From positions 1 to 5,610 of the forward strand of contig CALAVF010000343.1 in NCBI GenBank assembly GCA_937892315.1: a stretch of DNA of 5,610 nucleotides, read 5' to 3'. The number at the start of each line of letters is the position of its first letter. Position 1 is the stretch's first letter. The notes under the pieces were generated by a model. The model searched no databases. It was not told the DNA's origin and saw nothing but the letters and a program-made list of their open reading frames with translations. Below are positions 1-4,470 of this stretch, in pieces. The stretch comes from an uncultured Prevotellaceae bacterium (GTDB lineage: Bacteria > Bacteroidota > Bacteroidia > Bacteroidales > Bacteroidaceae). The translations under genes were made by a program, and so were the position numbers.

Positions 1-333
1 GATGGAGTCGATGTGCATCTCGATGGTGTCAACGCCATATTCCTTAGAGAATGACTCCTTGATAACTGTTGAAGGAAGCTTACCTGGCTTGCGAGCCAGG
101 ACGACCCCAGCTCCCAACTTAACTGGCAATGCAGCTGCCATGATGAAGCCCCTGCTTTCAATGCCCACGATTTTAGTGATACCTGTGTCCTTGTAGATTT
201 CGTAAAGTTCGTCTACCATGATTTTCATACACTCCGCATTCTTGTAAAGTGTTGTTACGTCGCGGAAGTTGATACCCTTCTTTGGAAAGTCAGGGATACA
301 CCTAAGATTGTCAATCAGTACTTTGTTGTTCAT
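1..333 (-). CDS. apt: Adenine phosphoribosyltransferase, N-terminal 111 codons (cut by window edge)
   Basis: Cytosolic purine-salvage enzyme that joins adenine and PRPP to give AMP and pyrophosphate. Reading the minus strand from ATG at 333-331, the frame stays open to base 1. The product begins MNNKVLIDNLRCIPDFPKKG and carries the family signatures IPDFPKKGINFRD (about residues 13-25), GIESRGFI (about 58-65) and GAGVVLARKPGKLP (about 74-87), all typical of bacterial Apt. Apt proteins are usually about 170-180 residues, so roughly 60 residues, including the PRPP-binding loop, lie outside the window. The start gives the usual Apt N-terminus and is preceded by an A-rich stretch, with no Shine-Dalgarno, as is common in Bacteroidetes. 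It lies 72 bp downstream of mnmG on the same strand, with no TAnnTTTG promoter seen between, so co-transcription with mnmG is likely (inference). Confidence 0.96.
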   Translation of the reverse strand, partial: MNNKVLIDNLRCIPDFPKKGINFRDVTTLYKNAECMKIMVDELYEIYKDTGITKIVGIESRGFIMAAALPVKLGAGVVLARKPGKLPSTVIKESFSKEYGVDTIEMHIDSI

Positions 334-367
334 TTTCAGTTACTTATATTAGTTCTACACTGTTTGT

Positions 368-383
368 TGTTTCACGTGAAACA
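368..383. promoter_or_regulatory. parS: parS-like centromere site (ParB-binding palindrome)
   Basis: The 16 bases TGTTTCACGTGAAACA form a perfect palindrome and match the canonical bacterial parS site bound by ParB/Spo0J, which loads ParB-CTP clamps and SMC for chromosome segregation. It lies in the mnmG-apt gap, 22 bp past the mnmG stop codon, so it interrupts no gene. A perfect 16-bp palindrome identical to parS is very unlikely by chance. No parA or parB gene is in the window, so ParB binding itself is inferred from established knowledge of the motif. In RNA the same palindrome could form a small stem, but it has no U-tract and is not a convincing terminator. Confidence 0.86.
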
Positions 384-405
384 CAGCCCTGCTACGGTGT
401 CTGTC

Positions 406-2313
406 CTACCTCCCCATCAGCACCAGCATGGCATTGATGTCGCTCGGACTGACACCTGGAATGCGGCTTGCCTGTGCCAGCGTTTCGGGCTGAATCCTCA
501 TCAGTTTCTGTCGTGCTTCGGTAGAGATAGCGTTCAGGTTATCGTAGTCAAAATGCCCGCGAATCTTGATGTTTTCCAGGCGGTGCATCTTCTCGGCCAC
601 CATCTGTTCGCGCTCGATGTATCCTTTATATTTTATCTGTATCTCTGCTGCCTCAATGATTTCTTCCTTTCGGGGCTCGTTGGCAAGGATGCGGTCGAGG
701 GCTTTGCGAAGCGGATCGATGTGAGGAGCGATGTTGGCGATGTTGATTTGAGGTCGTCCCAACAGTTCCTCCAATTTACAACCTTGACGAAGCGGGGTAG
801 TTCCGAGGGCTTCGAGGGCAGGGTTGATAAGTGTTGGCTTCAATGAAAAGTTGGAGATGAATTCGATGATAGCATCTCGTTTTTCTTTCTTCGACAACAT
901 GAGTTGATAGCGTTCCTCAGATGCAAGCCCCAGATGATACGCCTTTTCCGTGAGACGCATGTCGGCATCATCTTGACGGAGCAGGATGCGGTACTCGGCG
1001 CGAGAAGTGAACATACGGTAAGGCTCATCCACGCCTTTGGTGACAAGGTCGTCGATAAGCACACCGATGTAGGCCTCGTTACGTTGGAGGGTAAAAGGCT
1101 CTCCCTTGTTGAGGGAGGCGACGCTACAGTTGATGGCTGCATTGATGCCGGCGATGATACCTTGACCCGCTGCCTCCTCATAGCCTGTCGTTCCATTCAC
1201 TTGACCCGCAAAGAAAAGGTTTTTGACCACCTTCGATTCGAGCGAGTGGGTGAGTTGTGTCGGGTCGAAAAAGTCATATTCGATGGCATAGCCAGGACGG
1301 TAGATGTCCAAATGGCGAAATGCTGGAATCTGGCGGAGTGCGTTCAACTGTATATCGAGCGGAAGAGACGAAGAGAAACCGTTCAGGTACATCTCGTTTG
1401 TGCTCTCTCCTTCTGGCTCGAGAAACAGCATGTGCTCGTCTCTGTCAGGGAACGTATGCAGTTTTGTCTCAATGCTGGGGCAGTAGCGAGGACCGATACT
1501 TTGGATTTGTCCATTGTAAAGCGGCGAGTCAGCCAATCCCGAGCGGAGCACATCGTGAACTGCCGTATTGGTGTAACATATCCAACAGGGCAAATTGTTC
1601 CGTGACGAAACCGCCTGATGCTCTGTTGGCATATAAGAGAACTGGTGAAAATCGTGGTCGCCGTCTTGCTTCTCCATCAACGAGAAATCCACGCTACGTT
1701 TGTCAATACGCACAGGCGTACCCGTCTTCATCCGACCTGCACGAATGCCATGCTTCGTGATAGATTCTGTCAGTTCAAGCGATGCCGCTTCGGCACATCG
1801 TCCACCAGGAATCTTCACCCTGCCGATGTGCATGAGGCCATTCAGGAATGTGCCCGCAGTGATGATGACACACTTGGCACGAAACTCTGCTCCATAGTAG
1901 GTCTTTACGCCTTGAACTTCCTGATTTTCAACAAGTAATTCCTTTACTTGGTCTTGCCAGATGTGCAGATTGGGTGTGTTTTCCAAAATTTCACGCCATG
2001 CCCAAATGAACTTGTTGCGGTCGCATTGAGCACGAGGACTCCACACTGCAGGACCTTTCGACAGGTTTAACATCCTGAATTGCAGGCTACAACGGTCTGT
2101 CACAATACCCGTCATGCCTCCTAAGGCATCAATCTCACGAACAATCTGCCCTTTGGCGATACCACCAATGGCAGGATTGCACGACATCTGTGCAATCTTG
2201 TTCATGTCCATTGTGATGAGACACGTTTGGACACCCAATCGGGCAGCAGCGGCAGACGCTTCACATCCTGCGTGACCGGCTCCCACCACCACTACATCAT
2301 AGTTGAAAATCAT
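406..2313 (-). CDS. mnmG: tRNA uridine-34 5-carboxymethylaminomethyl modification enzyme MnmG (GidA)
   Basis: FAD-dependent subunit of the MnmE-MnmG complex, which installs the (carboxymethyl)aminomethyl group on C5 of wobble uridine in tRNAs reading split codon boxes; cytosolic. The 635-residue product is the normal family length. Visible signatures are the FAD-binding GAGHAG at residues 11-16, CNPAIGG with Cys45, GPAVWSPRAQ at 87-96, MKTGTPVR at 195-202, RYCPSIETK with Cys278, and FFAGQVNGTTGYEEAAGQG from 367. Cys45 and Cys278 correspond to the two conserved functional cysteines (C47 and C277 in E. coli). The C-terminal part contains the family segment PYRMFTSRAEYR. I chose ATG at 2313-2311 because it gives the usual N-terminus (MIFNYDVVVVGAG); the upstream ATG at 2388 would add 25 non-homologous residues reading through the promoter. 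It is the first gene of the leftward unit leading to apt. Confidence 0.98.
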   Translation of the reverse strand: MIFNYDVVVVGAGHAGCEASAAAARLGVQTCLITMDMNKIAQMSCNPAIGGIAKGQIVREIDALGGMTGIVTDRCSLQFRMLNLSKGPAVWSPRAQCDRNKFIWAWREILENTPNLHIWQDQVKELLVENQEVQGVKTYYGAEFRAKCVIITAGTFLNGLMHIGRVKIPGGRCAEAASLELTESITKHGIRAGRMKTGTPVRIDKRSVDFSLMEKQDGDHDFHQFSYMPTEHQAVSSRNNLPCWICYTNTAVHDVLRSGLADSPLYNGQIQSIGPRYCPSIETKLHTFPDRDEHMLFLEPEGESTNEMYLNGFSSSLPLDIQLNALRQIPAFRHLDIYRPGYAIEYDFFDPTQLTHSLESKVVKNLFFAGQVNGTTGYEEAAGQGIIAGINAAINCSVASLNKGEPFTLQRNEAYIGVLIDDLVTKGVDEPYRMFTSRAEYRILLRQDDADMRLTEKAYHLGLASEERYQLMLSKKEKRDAIIEFISNFSLKPTLINPALEALGTTPLRQGCKLEELLGRPQINIANIAPHIDPLRKALDRILANEPRKEEIIEAAEIQIKYKGYIEREQMVAEKMHRLENIKIRGHFDYDNLNAISTEARQKLMRIQPETLAQASRIPGVSPSDINAMLVLMGR

Positions 2314-2335
2314 CTTCTTCTGCCAGAAATTTTTG

Positions 2336-2366
2336 CAAAGATAATAGAAAAGCGACAAAAACCGAA
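2336..2366 (-). promoter_or_regulatory. Candidate mnmG promoter (Bacteroidetes type)
   Basis: On the minus strand TATCTTTG (2343-2336) fits the Bacteroidetes -7 consensus TAnnTTTG. A weaker -33 element, TTCG (2366-2363), a 3/4 match to TTTG, lies 19 bp upstream. The predicted transcription start falls about 15-20 bases before the ATG at 2313, giving a short leader. It supports the 2313 start over the 2388 ATG, which would lie upstream of this promoter. Confidence 0.55.
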
Positions 2367-2393
2367 GCCAAAGAGGCACAAAAAGCACAAAAG

Positions 2394-2426
2394 TTTGTTA
2401 AGATTGCAAAATAATTCATAAATTTG
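2394..2426 (+). promoter_or_regulatory. Candidate plus-strand promoter facing the surface-protein remnant
   Basis: TTTG at 2394-2397, a 21-bp spacer and TAAATTTG at 2419-2426 fit the Bacteroidetes TTTG / TAnnTTTG pattern. The predicted start is near 2431, only a few bases before the open frame of the remnant begins (2437). No ATG occurs between this promoter and 2500, so the promoter looks orphaned from its original start codon. It is arranged divergently to the mnmG promoter. Confidence 0.5.
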
Positions 2427-2436
2427 CAAGCGTTGA

Positions 2437-2841
2437 CCTAAAAAGGAAAGCGGTCTGACACTTTCAGGTCTGCCAGAAGGAACTTACAAGGTGACCGTTC
2501 ATGCCTTCTACCGTGCCGGCAGTTACGAAGAGGAAGAGGCCAACATCAACAGCGGTGTTGACACCCATCGCACCATCCTCTACGCAGCCACTTCCGACGA
2601 GACCATCGGTTCTAACGACTACGTGGTGGTAGGCGAGTGGAGACTCTACTACTATGGCTCGGGCAAGAACGCCGACATCCTCGGTGGCGACCCAGATGCC
2701 ATCCGTCAGATGGATGCACTGGCAGGCGAAACACCTGTTGCCATCTATTCTGTTTCAGGTGCTCGCCTTGCTGCTCCACAGAAAGGCATCAACATCGTGA
2801 AGTATCAGAACGGACAAACCAGAAAGATTCTGGTGAAGTAA
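2437..2841 (+). pseudogene. Decapitated secreted/surface protein remnant with C-terminal sorting-like tail
   Basis: An open frame of 134 codons runs from just after a TGA at 2434 to TAA at 2839-2841. It has no ATG near its 5' end; the only early in-frame alternative is GTG at 2491. No signal peptide is present. The text begins inside a domain: LSGLPEGTYKVTVHAFYR (about residues 9-26) resembles the beta-sandwich modules of Bacteroidales secreted proteins. WRLYYYGSG (about 68-76) resembles the closing strand of such modules, but the two are only about 40 residues apart, suggesting an internal deletion too. The last 33 residues (AIYSVSGARL ... GINIVKY ... RKILVK) resemble the type-A C-terminal sorting domain of the type IX secretion system. 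An intact parent would be exported to the cell surface. I infer a 5' deletion that brought promoter and 3' part together. A short non-ATG-initiated protein is possible but less likely. Confidence 0.65.
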
Positions 2842-2881
2842 AAAAACTACGTGAGGTGAAACTCTGACACCTCGTCGCCCC

Positions 2882-2919
2882 AAGGGGACGCATGGCATAC
2901 CGCTGTGCGTCCCCTTTTT
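2882..2919 (+). terminator. Rho-independent terminator
   Basis: AAGGGGACGCA (2882-2892) pairs perfectly with TGCGTCCCCTT (2906-2916). The stem can extend inward through two wobble and two Watson-Crick pairs, leaving a five-base loop. The 3' arm runs into TTTTT (2915-2919). It lies 41 bp after the stop of the surface-protein remnant, which suggests that the gene's 3' end is intact, and it insulates the downstream methyltransferase unit. Confidence 0.82.
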
Positions 2920-2995
2920 CTGTCCCGACCTCCCTGCAACTTCCCCGTCCACCCAACTTTTTTGTGCCCCCAATCCCCGTATCATCCCGAAAAGT

Positions 2996-3026
2996 TTTGA
3001 TATTCAGCAGATTCTTGCTACCTTTG
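2996..3026 (+). promoter_or_regulatory. Promoter of the leader ORF / methyltransferase unit
   Basis: TTTG (2996-2999), a 19-bp spacer and TACCTTTG (3019-3026) are an exact match to the Bacteroidetes TTTG / TAnnTTTG promoter. The expected start is near 3031-3034, immediately before the ATG at 3035. The methyltransferase start is about 170 bases further on, so the transcript would carry the whole repeat hairpin in its leader. Confidence 0.68.
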
Positions 3027-3034
3027 CCGCAGAA

Positions 3035-3214
3035 ATGAAGAGGCGGAGGCTCGTAGGGTTCTTAAAACTAAAGTTAGATTTTATAAAATTAAACTTAAAT
3101 TTTATAAAATTGAACTTAAATTTACATAAATCTAACTTGAATTTTATAAAATCTAACTTTAGTTTTAAGAACACTCCGAGTTTCGGCATGAAAAAGATAC
3201 TGGCATGGCAATAA
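3035..3214 (+). CDS. Putative 59-residue leader peptide built of heptapeptide repeats
   Basis: I do not recognise this as a known family. ATG at 3035 lies 8 bases after the TACCTTTG element, so it could be translated almost leaderless. It starts MKRRRLVG, a basic N-terminus. From residue 9 to 43 it is five seven-residue repeats with consensus F-I-K-L-N-L-N, alternating hydrophobic and polar residues as in an amphipathic beta strand. The last residues (MKKILAWQ) end at TAA 3212-3214. The methyltransferase ATG at 3205 lies inside its last codons. A second in-frame methyltransferase ATG (3214-3216) shares the final A of its stop as TAATG, the classic arrangement for translational coupling. The repeat unit is 21 bp, so copy-number change keeps the frame. 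Against it: the quasi-palindromic DNA also leaves the opposite strand open over the same block, so openness alone is weak evidence. It may be a regulatory leader rather than a functional protein. Confidence 0.38.
   Translation: MKRRRLVGFLKLKLDFIKLNLNFIKLNLNLHKSNLNFIKSNFSFKNTPSFGMKKILAWQ
3044..3186 (+). repeat. Long inverted repeat / leader hairpin before the methyltransferase
   Basis: The arms 3059-3090 and 3140-3171 are perfect 32-bp inverted complements (left arm begins TTCTTAAAACTAAAGTTAG). Outward, pairing continues from 3058/3172 to 3044/3186 with three mismatches and two G-U pairs. Inward it continues imperfectly to a loop near 3112-3118. The block is strongly AT-rich against neighbours of roughly even base composition. 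It sits between a promoter and a start codon, so it would be transcribed as one stem of some 65 positions. There is no U-tract at its 3' foot, so it is not an ordinary terminator. Its role is unknown; control of translation or mRNA stability, or a small-RNA precursor, are possibilities. Confidence 0.85.
3060..3164 (+). repeat. Five tandem 21-bp AT-rich units
   Basis: Units lie at 3060-3080, 3081-3101, 3102-3122, 3123-3143 and 3144-3164. The second and third differ at one base (TTATAAAATT, then A or G, then AACTTAAATT). The fourth and fifth carry CTAACTT variants, and the first is the most diverged (16 of 21 matches to the second). Three unit junctions form the 14-bp palindrome AATTTTATAAAATT or its one-base variants. 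The array is therefore both a direct tandem repeat and, as a whole, the inverted repeat described for 3044-3186. Confidence 0.85.
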
Positions 3215-4437
3215 TGTGGACACCCGATTTACGCGATTTTATCCAGCGGCATCTTGACGACGATACTGCCGAACTGCTGTTGGCGGCAAGGAAGTACCCC
3301 GGCATTGATGTGCCTTTTGCGGTGGAGCAAATCGAGGCTCGCAAACGGCTGAAGACGAAGTTGCCGACGTGGTATGCCAATCCTGAACTCATCATGGGCG
3401 GACGTATTCCTGCTGAGCAGTGCAGTTCGGAGGTGACGGCGAGATATAAGCGAAGCATCGTCGAGGGGGAGAGTCTTTGCGACATGACGGGCGGCATGGG
3501 CGTTGACTTCTGGTATCTGTCGGAGGGCATGAAACGTGCCATCTACACAGAGCGGCAGGAGCGGCTCTGCGAGGTGGCGAAACACAATTTTGAGGCACTG
3601 AGTGACGGGCATCACCCTGTGGCGGAAATCAGGGTGGGGGATGGACAAAAATTGCCCATTCCATCGGTGGAAGTGGTCTATATAGACCCTGCCAGAAGAG
3701 CCTCCGACGGAAGCCGGGTGTATGCGATGGAAGATTGCGAACCGAACATCATCGACTGGCAGGACGAACTGTTGCGACATGCCCAGACGGTGCTGGTGAA
3801 ACTTTCGCCGATGGTGGACATCACCGATGTCCTGCGAAAGTTGCGGCAGGTGACGGATGTCTATGTGGTAGGGGTGAAAAACGAGTGCAAGGAAGTGCTG
3901 GTGAAGCAAAGACCCACCCCAACCCTTCCTGTTGAGGGAGGGAGAGACCCTGCGGAGATACAGGTGCATTGTGTAGATTTTCTGGCAGATAGGACAATCG
4001 AATATTCATGTGATTTCATGGAGAATCTTCCACCCCGAATGGTCTCCCTCCCTCAACAGGGAGGGTTGAGGTGGGTCTATGAACCCGATGTCACCCTGAT
4101 GAAAGCACGGGCGTGGGGCAGCCTTTGCCACCGATATGGCATTGCCCAACTCGACCGCGAGACCCGTCTGATGACTTCCGACCGTCTCATTCCTGACTTC
4201 CCGGGCCGTATCTTTGTGGTCGATGAGCAAATCCCTTTCTCCTCCAAAAACCTCAAATGCCTCAAGCGGCAAATCCCCCAAGCCAACATCGCCACCCGAA
4301 ACTTTCCACTCACAGCCGACCAACTGCGGAATCGCACCGGCATCAAGGACGGTGGCGAGGTGTACCTCTTCGGGGCGAAAGTGAGGGGAGCGGGTGATTT
4401 ACTCTTGAGGTGCCATAAAACCACCACCAACTTTTGA
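3205..4437 (+). CDS. Class I SAM-dependent methyltransferase with THUMP-like C-terminal domain
   Basis: Probable RNA methyltransferase of the Bacteroidetes THUMP-like family; the substrate is not known from sequence. The 410-residue product has an N-terminal helical part (about 1-80, including EQCSSEVTARYK at 71-82), then a Rossmann methyltransferase core. SAM motif I is CDMTGGMGVD at 92-101, the acidic residue after strand 2 is Glu116, a likely motif II is GD at 145-146, and DPARR at 161-165 is the motif-IV position. The C-terminal THUMP-like part runs from about 293 (YEPDVTLMKARAWGS ... TRNFPLTADQLRNRTGIKDGGEVYLFG). Start choice is open: ATG 3205, or ATG 3214 (residue 4), which overlaps the TAA of the upstream small frame. 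Residues about 236-249 and 279-292 are encoded by two inverted REP-like elements, read through without a stop. It is transcribed from the promoter at 2996-3026 and ends 33 bp before the U32 gene. Confidence 0.92.
   Translation: MAIMWTPDLRDFIQRHLDDDTAELLLAARKYPGIDVPFAVEQIEARKRLKTKLPTWYANPELIMGGRIPAEQCSSEVTARYKRSIVEGESLCDMTGGMGVDFWYLSEGMKRAIYTERQERLCEVAKHNFEALSDGHHPVAEIRVGDGQKLPIPSVEVVYIDPARRASDGSRVYAMEDCEPNIIDWQDELLRHAQTVLVKLSPMVDITDVLRKLRQVTDVYVVGVKNECKEVLVKQRPTPTLPVEGGRDPAEIQVHCVDFLADRTIEYSCDFMENLPPRMVSLPQQGGLRWVYEPDVTLMKARAWGSLCHRYGIAQLDRETRLMTSDRLIPDFPGRIFVVDEQIPFSSKNLKCLKRQIPQANIATRNFPLTADQLRNRTGIKDGGEVYLFGAKVRGAGDLLLRCHKTTTNF
3910..3949 (+). repeat. Intragenic REP-like element, copy 1
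   Basis: A 40-bp element beginning AGACCCACCCCAACCC. It contains a small hairpin in which CCCTTCC (3923-3929) pairs with GGGAGGG (3936-3942), with one T-G wobble. It is the inverted partner of 4041-4078, from which it differs by two substitutions and a 2-base insertion. In the methyltransferase frame it encodes the proline-rich segment RPTPTLPVEGGRD, the sort of peptide seen where palindromic elements have entered coding sequence (established knowledge of such elements in other bacteria). Confidence 0.75.
4041..4078 (-). repeat. Intragenic REP-like element, copy 2 (inverted)
   Basis: A 38-bp element whose reverse complement begins AGACCCACCTCAACCC and matches copy 1 at 36 of 38 aligned positions plus a 2-base gap. 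Its core CCCTCCC (4046-4052) pairs perfectly with GGGAGGG (4059-4065). Because it lies in the opposite orientation it encodes a different peptide, VSLPQQGGLRWV. The two copies are 91 bp apart and could pair with each other in the mRNA as a stem of about 38 bp. Confidence 0.75.
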
Positions 4438-4465
4438 TAAAATCAAAAAATTTTCCGTACCTTTG
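4433..4465 (+). promoter_or_regulatory. Promoter of the U32-family gene
   Basis: TTTG (4433-4436), 21 bp, then TACCTTTG (4458-4465) match the Bacteroidetes consensus. The -33 element overlaps the methyltransferase stop codon (TGA 4435-4437). Only five bases (CACAC) separate the -7 element from the ATG at 4471, so the mRNA should have almost no leader. Confidence 0.68.
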
Positions 4466-4470
4466 CACAC

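Noticed and set aside
364..846. 160-codon plus-strand open frame beginning at the parS palindrome
   Set aside because: Its first codons are the parS palindrome itself and the rest is antisense to the mnmG 3' end; no independent evidence of a gene.
904..1605. 233-codon plus-strand open frame inside mnmG
   Set aside because: It lies wholly antisense to conserved MnmG coding sequence, with no promoter, no domain and low-complexity shadow composition.
2314..2388. 25-residue N-terminal extension of MnmG from ATG at 2388
   Set aside because: It reads through the predicted mnmG promoter, adds residues unlike any MnmG N-terminus, and the ATG at 2313 places the FAD motif at the usual distance.
3060..3164. 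CRISPR array
   Set aside because: The 21-bp units abut directly with no unique spacers, and no cas gene is present.
3044..3186. Insertion sequence or MITE
   Set aside because: The inverted repeat has no flanking target-site duplication and no transposase; the outer stem merges into flanking sequence, and the frame through it is coupled to the next gene.
3004..3189. 61-codon minus-strand open frame over the repeat block
   Set aside because: It is a consequence of the quasi-palindromic repeats, which read as similar heptads on both strands; no minus-strand promoter or coupled gene supports it.
3229..3969. 246-codon minus-strand open frame antisense to the methyltransferase
   Set aside because: The plus-strand frame carries clear SAM-binding motifs; the antisense product has none.
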